DNA from: JBPCPM01 sp050999155
GTDB lineage: Bacteria > Actinomycetota > Thermoleophilia > Solirubrobacterales > 70-9
DNA length: 33,106 bases
NCBI GenBank assembly: GCA_050999155.1
Contig: JBPCPM010000068.1
Coordinates: 1 to 33,106, forward strand
Direction: 5' to 3'
Part shown: in pieces, positions 8,237 to 15,661 of the stretch
Layout: every line of letters begins with the position of its first letter
How positions within the stretch are numbered: the first letter of the stretch is position 1
Translations under genes and position numbers: made by a program
The notes under the pieces: generated by a model
The model's input: only the letters and a program-made list of their open reading frames with translations
What the model was told of the DNA's origin: nothing
Database searches by the model: none

Positions 8237-9220
8237 ATGACGGCCGCGGCGTCCATTCAGCCCTTCGGCGCCTCGCCCGGCGAGACCCTCGACCTCGTGG
8301 TCGGAAACGACACCCCGGCCGAGGTGGCGGGAACGACGCTGGCGATCCTCGTGGTCGCCGCGACCGCACGCTGGGTGATCGGCCGGATCGTCCGGCACCG
8401 GTTCGACGACGACCCCTGGCGCCGCTACTGGGCGCCGCGGCTGATCACGTACGTGGTCACCACGGTCGCGATCGTGGGCCTCATCATCGTGTGGGCACCG
8501 CTCGGCGGACGCCTGACGACGATCATCGGGTTTGCCGCCGCGGGCCTCGCGTTTGCCATGCAGGAGGTGATCGGGGCGGCGTTCGGCTGGATCAACATCC
8601 TGGCGGGGCGGATCTACACGGTGGGGGACCGGATCTCGGTCGGGACGGTGCAGGGTGATGTGATCGATATCTCGCCGCTGCGCACGAAGGTCATGGAGAT
8701 CGGCGGCGATCCCGATCTTGTCGGCTCCGACAGGGCGAGCTGGGTCCAGGCCCGCCAGCCGACCGGCCGCGTCGTGACGTTCTCGAACCGGATGACCTTC
8801 AGCCAGCCGGTCTTCAACTACTCCGCCCAGCTCGAGTTCATCTGGGAGGAGCTGGTGGTGGCGGTGCCTCAGGGATCGGACTGGAAGGCGGCGGAGCGGA
8901 TCGTTCTCGAGCAGGTCCGTGCCCACGACCCGGCCGTGCGCGAGCGTGGCGAGCGGGTGCTCTCGGAGCTCGGCCGGCGCTACCTCGTCTCGCGAGCCGA
9001 CGTAGAGCCGCAGACGTTCGTGCGGATCGCCGACGGTGACATCGAGATACTCGGACGCTTTGTGGTTGCCGTGCGCTCGGCCCGCCGAGCCAAGGACGCC
9101 ATGACCCGCGCCATCCTCGAAGCCTTCGCCGAGCACGAGTTGCGTATTGCCTACATGACCTACGGGGTAGAGCAGGCCGAGAGAGGGCCCAGCGTGCAAT
9201 ACCCTGCAAACCATGCCTAG
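8237..9220 (+). CDS. Divergent MscS-like channel protein, paralog 3
   Basis: 327 residues. Helices are predicted near 30-50, 68-88 and 92-125. The pore helix region reads LTTIIGFAAAGLAFAMQEVIG, and the beta domain begins at about 123 (AGRIYTVGDRISVGTVQGDV). An extra stretch of about 30 residues (about 150-180, around GGDPDLVGSDRASW) separates the strands before the TFSNRMTFSQPVFNY motif, the counterpart of the IPNS motif in the other two proteins. It is therefore a distant relative, not a tandem copy of them. Membership of the MscS superfamily is clear; tension gating is assumed from the family. Its last 8 nt overlap the start of ku, so the two are probably co-translated. Confidence 0.85.
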   Translation: MTAAASIQPFGASPGETLDLVVGNDTPAEVAGTTLAILVVAATARWVIGRIVRHRFDDDPWRRYWAPRLITYVVTTVAIVGLIIVWAPLGGRLTTIIGFAAAGLAFAMQEVIGAAFGWINILAGRIYTVGDRISVGTVQGDVIDISPLRTKVMEIGGDPDLVGSDRASWVQARQPTGRVVTFSNRMTFSQPVFNYSAQLEFIWEELVVAVPQGSDWKAAERIVLEQVRAHDPAVRERGERVLSELGRRYLVSRADVEPQTFVRIADGDIEILGRFVVAVRSARRAKDAMTRAILEAFAEHELRIAYMTYGVEQAERGPSVQYPANHA

Positions 9221-10130
9221 AGCGATCTGGTCGGGAGCCATCACCTTCGGGCTGCTCAACGTCCCCGTGAAGCTGTACAGCGCCGTCTCCAAGCAGACGA
9301 TCCGCTTCCGCGAGCTGCGCGAATCCGACGGGTCCCGGGTCCGTCACAAACGCGTGGCCGAGGCGGATGAGCAGGAGGTCGCCTACGACGACATCGTCAA
9401 GGGCTACGAGATCTCCCCCGACCGCTACGTGATGTTCGATCGCAAGGAGCTCTCCGAACTCGATCCGAAGAAGTCCAAGGCGATCGAGATCGAGGACTTC
9501 GTCGAGCTCGACCAGATCGACCCGATCTATTTCGATCACCCCTACTACCTCGCGCCCGCCACCGGAGCCTCCAAGGCCTACGCGCTGCTCGTCCAGGCGA
9601 TGGAGCAGGAGGGCAAGGTGGCGATCGCCCGCTTCGTCCTGCGCAGCCGCGAGAACCTCGCGGCATTGCGGGCCACCGACGGCGTGCTGACCCTGGCCAC
9701 CATGCGCTTCCACGACGAGGTCGTGGACCCCGACGGCCTCGACGAGCTGCTGCCCGACGAGGACATCGAGCCCTCCGGCAAAGAGCTGAAGATGGCCCGC
9801 CAGCTCATCGGGTCGTTCACCACCGACTTCACCCCTGAGAGCTACACCGACGACTACCGCGAGGCGCTGCTCGATCTGATCGAGCGCAAGGCCTCGGGCG
9901 AAGAGGTCGTCGTGCAGCCGGCCAGCGACCCCGAGCCCACCGCCGCCCCGGACCTCATGGCCGCCCTGGAGGAGAGCCTGGCCGCCGTCAAGCGCAGTCG
10001 CGACGGCGACAACGCCGGCACCGACACGAGGAGCAGCAAGGACTCCGCGAAGGCCAAGCCGAAGCAGGGGCCGAAGGGCAAGGCCGGAGCGGACGCGAAG
10101 GACTCGGCCAAGAAGCCCGCCAAGACCTGA
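9213..10130 (+). CDS. ku: Ku protein, DNA double-strand-break end binding (NHEJ)
   Basis: 305 residues. The start MPRAIWSGAITFGLLNVPVK is the usual opening of bacterial Ku, and the beta-barrel core continues through about residue 240 (for example YYLAPATGASKAYALL and RENLAALRATDG). Bacterial Ku forms a ring-shaped homodimer that threads onto broken DNA ends and recruits the ligase LigD. The C-terminal about 60 residues are rich in Lys, Ala, Asp and Ser, like the basic DNA-binding tails of some actinobacterial Ku proteins. No ligD gene is in the window. It overlaps the upstream MscS-like gene by 8 nt, an unusual neighbour for a repair gene. Confidence 0.95.
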   Translation: MPRAIWSGAITFGLLNVPVKLYSAVSKQTIRFRELRESDGSRVRHKRVAEADEQEVAYDDIVKGYEISPDRYVMFDRKELSELDPKKSKAIEIEDFVELDQIDPIYFDHPYYLAPATGASKAYALLVQAMEQEGKVAIARFVLRSRENLAALRATDGVLTLATMRFHDEVVDPDGLDELLPDEDIEPSGKELKMARQLIGSFTTDFTPESYTDDYREALLDLIERKASGEEVVVQPASDPEPTAAPDLMAALEESLAAVKRSRDGDNAGTDTRSSKDSAKAKPKQGPKGKAGADAKDSAKKPAKT

Positions 10131-10171
10131 TCGCCCCCACCCAAGGCCCTTCCCGCCGAGTGCTCGATTCC

Positions 10172-10188
10172 TCCCTCTATGCGAGGGA
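10172..10188. other. Short hairpin between convergent ku and RES genes
   Basis: A 6-bp perfect stem (TCCCTC/GAGGGA) with loop TATGC. It lies in the 101-nt gap between ku and the RES stop and could serve as a terminator, although no T-run follows. Its core resembles the hairpins of the repeat pair at 10691-10804. Confidence 0.3.
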
Positions 10189-10231
10189 TATCGGGCGCTC
10201 GGGCTGGATGGGGCTCCTGGCGTTCGGCGGG

Positions 10232-10711
10232 TTACAGGCCAAGGAGGTCGGTGACTTCGGCGACCGGCGCGCTGGTGGGTTCCAGCCGCTCGGTGGCCGA
10301 CAGGGTCAGGGCGGGACGGGCGCGGTCGAAGAGGGTCACGTTGGGCCACGAGGATTCCAGCGTCGACCACCAGCGCAGGCCCGGCGCCTGGGGGTGGCGA
10401 TCGTGCAGGACGAGCGCCTGGGCTTGGGTGACCGGGCGGCGCCGGGTTGCCACGGCCGAGGGCGGCAGGTCCTCGGCCACCAGCTGAGCCGGGTCGTCGA
10501 GGTCGACGAGCTCCTGGTCGCCGGCCATGTCGATCGTCGCCAGGGCCAGGGGGTGCTCGGCGCGGCGGAGCATGTCGGGGGTCAGGGGTCCCGTGCCGCG
10601 AAACGGGGCGAGGGCCTCGGCCACCACCCCGCTCGGGTTCTCGCCGACGTACAGGCAGCTGTAGTGGTCGGGGTTGTCGTGGCGGCCGGCACCCAACGAA
10701 CTACCCCTCAT
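10232..10711 (-). CDS. RES-domain protein, possibly N-terminally shortened
   Basis: 159 residues. GAGRHDNPDHYSCLYVGE and the following VVAEAL match the Arg...Tyr...Glu core of the RES fold, named for conserved Arg, Glu and Ser and found in NAD-degrading toxins of the MbcTA and Xre-RES modules. The protein begins only about 10 residues before the conserved Arg of the GRHDNP segment, whereas family members usually have 20-40 residues there. In-frame codons continue upstream (including GEPCEPLA) to a TAG near 10772 without another start codon. The ATG itself falls within repeat copy 10691-10733. No Xre/ParS-type antitoxin gene is next to it: the upstream neighbour is pspC. It may be a remnant, or an actinobacterial RES protein that is not a toxin. 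Confidence 0.65.
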   Translation of the reverse strand: MRGSSLGAGRHDNPDHYSCLYVGENPSGVVAEALAPFRGTGPLTPDMLRRAEHPLALATIDMAGDQELVDLDDPAQLVAEDLPPSAVATRRRPVTQAQALVLHDRHPQAPGLRWWSTLESSWPNVTLFDRARPALTLSATERLEPTSAPVAEVTDLLGL

Positions 10712-10733
10712 AGCGAGGGGTTCGCAGGGTTCG
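10691..10733. repeat. Hairpin repeat, copy A (43 bp)
   Basis: ACCCAACGAACTACCCC..., identical to copy B at 36 of 43 positions. The centre forms a stem (CCCTC/GAGGG). It covers the predicted start codon of the RES gene. Confidence 0.75.
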
Positions 10734-10761
10734 CCCGCCGGGGACGGGACGACAGCGGCGA

Positions 10762-10804
10762 ACCCAGCGAACTACCCCGCGTAGCGGGGAGTTTGCGGGG
10801 TTCG
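10762..10804. repeat. Hairpin repeat, copy B (43 bp)
   Basis: ACCCAGCGAACTACCCC..., a direct repeat of copy A with 7 mismatches and 28 bp between them. The centre forms a 6-bp stem (CCCCGC/GCGGGG). It lies between the RES and pspC genes, so it is probably an intergenic REP-like element; the class is unknown. Confidence 0.75.
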
Positions 10805-10831
10805 GGCTGGGGGCGGCTCGGTTCGCCCGGG

Positions 10832-11035
10832 TCAGCGGCGCTCGGACGGCATCATCACCCACAAGACGACGTAGGCGATGAACTGGGGGCCGGGCAGCAG
10901 GCACGAGACCAGGAACAGCACCCGGGCCATCGTGTTGCTGATTCCGAACCGCTGAGCCAGACCCGCCAGCACCCCGGCCAGCCAACGTCCTCGGGCCGGG
11001 CGGACCAGGCCGCGCTGCCCCATCGGCCCCTGCAT
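10832..11035 (-). CDS. PspC-domain small membrane protein
   Basis: 67 residues. The ATG at 11035 follows a strong Shine-Dalgarno (AGGGGAGAC), which decides the start. The sequence RGRWLAGVLAGLAQRFGIS followed by a hydrophobic stretch (about 38-61, RVLFLVSCLLPG then AYVVLWVMMP) is the PspC domain, a phage-shock-type envelope-stress membrane module. It is the minimal one-domain form. It lies 17 nt downstream of gcvPB and may be carried on the glycine cleavage transcript by read-through, but the strong ribosome site suggests independent translation. No pspA or other psp gene is visible nearby. Confidence 0.85.
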   Translation of the reverse strand: MQGPMGQRGLVRPARGRWLAGVLAGLAQRFGISNTMARVLFLVSCLLPGPQFIAYVVLWVMMPSERR

Positions 11036-11052
11036 GTCTCCCCTGGCCACGG

Positions 11053-12603
11053 TCAGCCCCCGGCCGGCTGGCGGATGACCGGGTTCTTGGCCGCGCCGGC
11101 CTCGTCGAGGCGCCGCACCGGCGTCGTGTACGGCGCCTGGCGCAGGATCTCGGGGTCGCGCTCGGCCTCGGCGAGGATCGCCTGCACCGCGTCGGCGAAG
11201 GCGTCGAGCGTCTCCTTCGTCTCGGTCTCGGTCGGCTCGCACATCAGGGCCTCGTCGACGAGCAGAGGGAAGTAGACGGTCGGCGGGTGGAACCCGTAGT
11301 CGAGCAGACGCTTGGCGATGTCCAGCGTCTTGATGTCGAGCCGGCGCTTGGCCTCGGCCCCGGAGAGGACGAACTCGTGCATGCACCGATCCCCGAAGGC
11401 CACGGGCAGGTACTTCCCGGCCGCCCCCTCCTCCAACCGGGCGAGCAGGTAGTTGGCGTTGAGCACCGCGGTCTCCGACGCCTCGGTGAGCCCGGGGCCG
11501 CCCAGGCTGAGGATGTAGGCGTAGGAGCGCACGAACACGCCGAAGTTGCCCTGGAAGCCGCGGAGCTTGCCGATCGACTTGGGCCGGTCGTGATCGAGGT
11601 CGAACCAGGGGCCTGAGCCGTTGTCGGATTCGCGGCGCACGATCTGCGGCCGAGGGATGAAGGGCTCGATCCGCTCGGAGACAGCGATCGGACCGGCGCC
11701 GGGGCCGCCGCCGCCGTGGGGCTGGGTGAAGGACTTGTGCAGGTTGAGGTGCACGATGTCGAAGCCCATGTCGCCCGGGCGCGCACGGCCCATGATCGCG
11801 TTGAGGTTGGCGCCGTCGTAGTACAGCGTCCCCCCCACCCCGTGCACGATCTCGGCGATCTCGGCGATGTTGCCGTCGAAGATCCCCAGCGTGTTGGGGT
11901 TGGTGAGCATCAGGCAGGCCACCTGGTCGTCGGCCTTGGCCCGCAGGTCGTCCATGTCGACCCCGCCGTCGGGGCCCGTGGCGACCTTGACCACCTCGTA
12001 GCCGGCCATCGTCACCGAGGCGGGGTTGGTGCCGTGGGCGGTGTCGGGGGTCAGGACCTTGGTCCGCGTCTCGCCCCGGTCGGCGTGGTAGGCCTGGGTC
12101 AGCAGCAGTCCGGCGAGCTCGCCCTGGGAGCCGGCCGACGGCTGCAGACTCACGGTGGGCAGGCCGCAGATCTCGGCCAGCGACTCCTGCAGCTCCCACA
12201 TCAGCTGCAGGGCGCCCTGGGCGCGGCGCGGGTGCTGGGCCGGATGCAGGCGGGCGTGGCCGGGCAGGGCGGCGAGGCGCTCGTGGAGCTTGGGGTTGTG
12301 CTTCATCGTGCACGAACCGAGCGGGTAGAAACCGGAGTCCAGGTCGAAGTTGCGACGGCTTATCCGGTTGTAGTGGCGGACGATCTCCGGCTCGGAGACC
12401 TCCGGCAGCTCGGCCGGCTCGTCGCGCAGCAGGTGCTCGGGAATCAGTTCGCCGAGCGGCGGCTCGGGGACGTCGGCGGCGGGCACGGTGCCCGCGCGTC
12501 GGCCGGGGACCGAGCGTTCGAAGATCGTGGTGACCCGGTCGCGCTGCATCGGGGTCTCGGTGATGCGGGCCGCGTCGGCGGCGCTGTCGGCGGTCAGCGT
12601 CAT
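11053..12603 (-). CDS. gcvPB: Glycine dehydrogenase (decarboxylating) subunit 2, P-protein
   Basis: 516 residues from the ATG that overlaps the gcvPA stop (ATGA). The P-protein uses pyridoxal phosphate to decarboxylate glycine and passes the aminomethyl group to the lipoyl arm of GcvH. The PLP-binding Lys is K290 in HLNLHKSFTQPHGGGGPGAG. Other typical stretches are GFYPLGSCTMKHNPK (91-105), TPDTAHGTNPAS and FQGNFGVFVRSYAYI. Subunit 2 of the split enzyme is usually about 480-520 residues, so the length is normal. The longer reading frame that reaches 12750 lies inside gcvPA and is not needed. With gcvPA it forms the heterodimer equivalent to a single GcvP chain. Confidence 0.96.
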   Translation of the reverse strand: MTLTADSAADAARITETPMQRDRVTTIFERSVPGRRAGTVPAADVPEPPLGELIPEHLLRDEPAELPEVSEPEIVRHYNRISRRNFDLDSGFYPLGSCTMKHNPKLHERLAALPGHARLHPAQHPRRAQGALQLMWELQESLAEICGLPTVSLQPSAGSQGELAGLLLTQAYHADRGETRTKVLTPDTAHGTNPASVTMAGYEVVKVATGPDGGVDMDDLRAKADDQVACLMLTNPNTLGIFDGNIAEIAEIVHGVGGTLYYDGANLNAIMGRARPGDMGFDIVHLNLHKSFTQPHGGGGPGAGPIAVSERIEPFIPRPQIVRRESDNGSGPWFDLDHDRPKSIGKLRGFQGNFGVFVRSYAYILSLGGPGLTEASETAVLNANYLLARLEEGAAGKYLPVAFGDRCMHEFVLSGAEAKRRLDIKTLDIAKRLLDYGFHPPTVYFPLLVDEALMCEPTETETKETLDAFADAVQAILAEAERDPEILRQAPYTTPVRRLDEAGAAKNPVIRQPAGG

Positions 12604-13991
12604 CCGCCCACCCCGGCAGGCTGGGCCGCGTCGGCGTGGCGGTGGGCCTCGACGCCGGCTTCGAGCAGCGCGGCGAGGCGATCGATGTCTCCGCGGGTGC
12701 GACGCTCGGTCAGCGCGATCAGCAGCCCGTCCTCGTGTTCGGGGTACCACTCGCCGAGCGGGACGCCGGCCGCTACCCCCGCCGCGGCGCAGTGCTCGAT
12801 GACCTCGTCCACCGGCGCGTCGAGCCGCACGGCGAACTCGCGCACGGCCGGGGCGTCGTGCAGCAGCTCCACGCCCTCGGCGGCGGCCAGGCGGTCCCGG
12901 GCGTAAGCGGTGCGGCGGGTCAGCAGCTCACCGAGCTCGCGGAAGCCCTGCTTGCCCAGCCAGGAGAGGTGGATGACGCCGGCCAGCGCGTTGAGCGCCT
13001 GGGCCGTACAGATGTTCGACGTGGCCTTCTCGCGACGGATGTGCTGCTCGCGGGTCTGCAGCGTCAGCACGAAGCCGCGACGGTCGTCGACGTCGACGGT
13101 CTGCCCGGCGATCCGGCCGGGCATCTTGCGGATCAGCTTCTCGGTGGCGCAGAAGAAGCCGAACGAGGGGCCGCCGAAGTCCAGGCGGTTGCCCAGCGGC
13201 TGGCCTTCGCCCACCGCGATGTCGGCGCCCGACTGGCCGGGGGGCCGCAGGACGCCGAGGGTCATCGGGTCGCAGGCCACCACGACCAGCGCACCGGCCT
13301 CGCGGGCCACCTCGCCGAGGGCGCGGATGTCCTCGACCGCGCCCAGGAAGTTGGGGTTCTGCAGGAAGATCGCGGCGGTCTGGTCGTCGATCGCCTCGGC
13401 CAGCTCGGCGGCGTCGGTCACGCCGCCGTCGAGGCCCACCTCGGTGATCTCGGCCTCGTAGCCGACGGCGTGGGTGGCCAGCGTCTCGCGGCTGTGCGGA
13501 TGCAGGCCCCGGGAGACGACGAAGCGGTTGCGCCGCGTGACGCCCATCGTCAGGTAGGCCGCCGCCGACACGGCCGACGGCCCTTCGTAGACCGAGGCGT
13601 TGGAGACCGGCAGGCCGGTCAGCTCGGACATCGCGGTCTGGAACTCGAACATCACCTGCAGCCCGCCCTGGGAGATCTCCGGCTGGTAGGGCGTGTAGGG
13701 CGTCAGGAACTCCGAGCGGGTGATGATCGCCTCGACAAGCGCCGGCACGTAGTGGTCGTACATCCCCGCCCCCAGGAAGCTGACCTCGGCCTCGGCGTGG
13801 ACGTTGCGCGCGGCAAGCTCTGCGATCCGCTCGTAGACCTCGGACTCCGACAGCCCGTCGGGAAGCTGAAGCGGCCCGGGAGGCCGCACGCCTTCGGGGA
13901 TCGGCGAGAACAGCTCGTCGATCGACTCGGCGCCGATGGCTTCGAGCATGGCCTGGCGGTCGGCGTCGGTGGCGGAGGTGTAACGGGTCAT
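12600..13991 (-). CDS. gcvPA: Glycine dehydrogenase (decarboxylating) subunit 1, P-protein
   Basis: 463 residues from the ATG at 13991 (MTRYTSATDADRQ), which is the family-typical beginning. A TTG at 14003 would add four residues. Recognisable stretches are IDELFSPIPEGVR, FLGAGMYDHYVP, SEFLTPYTPYQPEISQGGLQ, and NASVYEGPSAVSAAAYL. Subunit 1 of the split P-protein has the aminotransferase fold but not the PLP Lys, which sits in GcvPB. The gene lies 51 nt after gcvH. A TACCCT box (14009 to 14004) lies 12 nt before the ATG, so a secondary promoter is possible. The split PA/PB form rules out the single-chain GcvP of Gammaproteobacteria and mycobacteria. Confidence 0.95.
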   Translation of the reverse strand: MTRYTSATDADRQAMLEAIGAESIDELFSPIPEGVRPPGPLQLPDGLSESEVYERIAELAARNVHAEAEVSFLGAGMYDHYVPALVEAIITRSEFLTPYTPYQPEISQGGLQVMFEFQTAMSELTGLPVSNASVYEGPSAVSAAAYLTMGVTRRNRFVVSRGLHPHSRETLATHAVGYEAEITEVGLDGGVTDAAELAEAIDDQTAAIFLQNPNFLGAVEDIRALGEVAREAGALVVVACDPMTLGVLRPPGQSGADIAVGEGQPLGNRLDFGGPSFGFFCATEKLIRKMPGRIAGQTVDVDDRRGFVLTLQTREQHIRREKATSNICTAQALNALAGVIHLSWLGKQGFRELGELLTRRTAYARDRLAAAEGVELLHDAPAVREFAVRLDAPVDEVIEHCAAAGVAAGVPLGEWYPEHEDGLLIALTERRTRGDIDRLAALLEAGVEAHRHADAAQPAGVGG

Positions 13992-14042
13992 CGGGGTGCC
14001 CAAAGGGTACGGGGGCGGGTCGCGAACCGGTCGGCGGCCGGG

Positions 14043-14441
14043 TCAGGCGTCGGTGTTCTCCAACAGCTCGCGGTAGGCCTTGACGTCCAGCAGGCTCCCG
14101 GTCTCGGAGCTGTCGGACAGCTCGATCTTGACCATCCAGCCCTCGCCGTAGGGGTCCTCGTTGATCGTTTCGGGGGTGTCCTCGAGCGACTCGTTGACCT
14201 CGGTGATCGTGCCCGACAGCGGCGCCACGACGTCGGAGACGGCCTTGACCGACTCGACCTCGCCGTAGCTCTCGCCCTGCTTGACGGTGTCGCCGACCGC
14301 GGGCGGGTCGTAGAAGGCGACCTCGCCGAGGGCGTCCGGGGCGAACCAGGTGATGCCCATGACCGCGGTCTCGCCGTCGAGGCGGGCCCAGTCGTGCTCG
14401 GGGTGGTACTTCAAGTCGTCGGGGTAGCTCTCTTCGGCCAC
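14043..14441 (-). CDS. gcvH: Glycine cleavage system H protein
   Basis: 132 residues, the normal length. GTG start with a strong Shine-Dalgarno (GAGGAGG) 6 nt upstream. The lipoyl-lysine site is K66 in GEVESVKAVSDVVAPLSG, the family signature. HPEHDWARLDG near the N-terminus and INEDPYGEGWMVKI near the C-terminus are also conserved. GcvH carries the aminomethyl group from the P-protein to GcvT on its lipoyl arm and needs a lipoylation enzyme that is not encoded here. It starts 9 nt after the gcvT stop. Confidence 0.97.
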   Translation of the reverse strand: MAEESYPDDLKYHPEHDWARLDGETAVMGITWFAPDALGEVAFYDPPAVGDTVKQGESYGEVESVKAVSDVVAPLSGTITEVNESLEDTPETINEDPYGEGWMVKIELSDSSETGSLLDVKAYRELLENTDA

Positions 14442-14450
14442 GCGGCCTCC

Positions 14451-15533
14451 TCAGTCGTCGGGGCTGTACAGCGGCTTTTCCCGCGCCTGGGCGGCGCGGC
14501 GCTTGCCGCGGACGTCGATCTCGAACTCGGTGCCGGGCTCGGCCAGGTCGGGGCGCACGTAGGCCATGCCGATGCCCACGCCCAGGCTCGGCGAGTGCGT
14601 CCCGCTGGTGACCTCGCCGGCCACCTCGTCGCCGGCGATGACCGGGTTGCCCGGCCGGGGGATCCCCCGCGCGGTGATGACGAAGGGCACGAGCGTGTCG
14701 CGCGGACCGTCGGCACGCTCGAGCTCGACGGCCTCGGCGCCGATAAAGCCGGTCTGCTCCTTGCAACACCACCCCAGCCCACCGGCGATCGGGGTCCGCT
14801 CGGTCGAGAGGTCGTTGCCGTAGAGGTGGAAGCAGACCTCAAGGCGCAGGGTGTCGCGGGAGGCCAGGCCGCATGGCGTGGCGCCGCTTCCGGCCAGCAG
14901 GCCCCACACGACGCCGGCGTCCTCGGGCGCGACCAGCACCTCCAGCCCGTCCTCGCCGGTGTAGCCGGTGCCACAGACCAGGGCGTCGGCACCGCCGACC
15001 TGCATCTCGGCCGTCCGCATCCGGGCGGGCAGCTCGGCCGAGGCGTGCTCGGCCACGACCGAGCGGGCCCGGGGGCCCTGGACGGCGACCATCGCGTACC
15101 GATCGGCCACGTCGGTGACCTCGGCGTCGAAGCCGTCGGCGTGCGTGCGCATCCATTCGAAGTCGCGCTCGTGGTTGGCCGCGTTGGTCACTGTCAGGTA
15201 GCGGTCGCCGCCGAGCTTGTAGGTGAACAGGTCGTCGAGCACGCCGCCGTCTTCGCGCAGCAGGCAGCTGTACTGGGCGCCGCCGGTGGCCAGCTTGTCG
15301 ATGTCGTTGGTGACCACCCGTTGCAGCAGGGCGGCCGCGTCGGGCCCGGTGGTCAGCACCTCTCCCATGTGCGAGACGTCGAAGATCCCGACGTCCGTGC
15401 GCACCGCCTGGTGCTCGGCCGAGACGCCCGCGTACTCGACCGGCATCTCCCAGCCGGCAAACGGCACGAGGTTGCCGCCCGCGGCCCGGTGGCGGTCGAC
15501 CAGCGGCGTCTGGCGAAGATCCACGAGGCTCAT
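14451..15533 (-). CDS. gcvT: Aminomethyltransferase, glycine cleavage T protein
   Basis: 360 residues from the ATG at 15533 (MSLVDLRQTPLVDRH). The frame extends to 15884 without homology, so the family-typical start is used. Signatures are NLVPFAGWEMPVEY, VGIFDVSHMGEV (about 48-59), YSCLLREDGGVLDDL, CGTGYTGEDGLEVL and the C-terminal GEVTSGTHSPSLGVGI. GcvT transfers the methylene group to tetrahydrofolate and releases ammonia from the H-protein intermediate. It is the first gene of gcvT-gcvH-gcvPA-gcvPB. Its start codon is part of one arm of a long-range stem in the leader, so translation may be controlled by RNA structure. Confidence 0.96.
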   Translation of the reverse strand: MSLVDLRQTPLVDRHRAAGGNLVPFAGWEMPVEYAGVSAEHQAVRTDVGIFDVSHMGEVLTTGPDAAALLQRVVTNDIDKLATGGAQYSCLLREDGGVLDDLFTYKLGGDRYLTVTNAANHERDFEWMRTHADGFDAEVTDVADRYAMVAVQGPRARSVVAEHASAELPARMRTAEMQVGGADALVCGTGYTGEDGLEVLVAPEDAGVVWGLLAGSGATPCGLASRDTLRLEVCFHLYGNDLSTERTPIAGGLGWCCKEQTGFIGAEAVELERADGPRDTLVPFVITARGIPRPGNPVIAGDEVAGEVTSGTHSPSLGVGIGMAYVRPDLAEPGTEFEIDVRGKRRAAQAREKPLYSPDD

Positions 15534-15661
15534 CGAGGGCTCGGCGGCTTCGGGGCAGGCTCGCCGCTCTCCCCGTTCGACGCGCCGTCTTCGGCCGACG
15601 GGGATCCTCGATGGGCTCTCACAAGGCGGGTTGCAGGGGGCATATGGCCCAGAGCCTGCCA
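15531..15661 (-). promoter_or_regulatory. Structured 5' leader of the glycine cleavage operon, candidate riboswitch-like element
   Basis: On the minus strand an 8-nt arm CATCGAGG (15613 to 15606) is complementary to CCTCGATG (15538 to 15531), which contains the gcvT start codon. Inside are a 7-bp stem (15570-15576 with 15598-15604) and further short stems. Farther upstream GGCTCT and AGAGCC can also pair around a GGGC/GCCC hairpin. GAGAG and CCGAAG occur twice, as in glycine aptamers, but the diagnostic CUCUCAGG and CCGAAGGGGCAA strings are absent, so I do not call a glycine riboswitch. The pairing is visible; ligand and function are inference. Confidence 0.4.

Noticed and set aside
10701..10985. 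A 94-codon minus-strand frame overlapping pspC and the repeats as a possible antitoxin
   Set aside because: It runs through the pspC coding region in another frame and through both repeats, and shows no Xre or ParS features.
15531..15661. A canonical glycine riboswitch before gcvT
   Set aside because: GAGAG and CCGAAG occur, but CUCUCAGG and the GGGGCAA extension are missing, so only a structured leader is reported.
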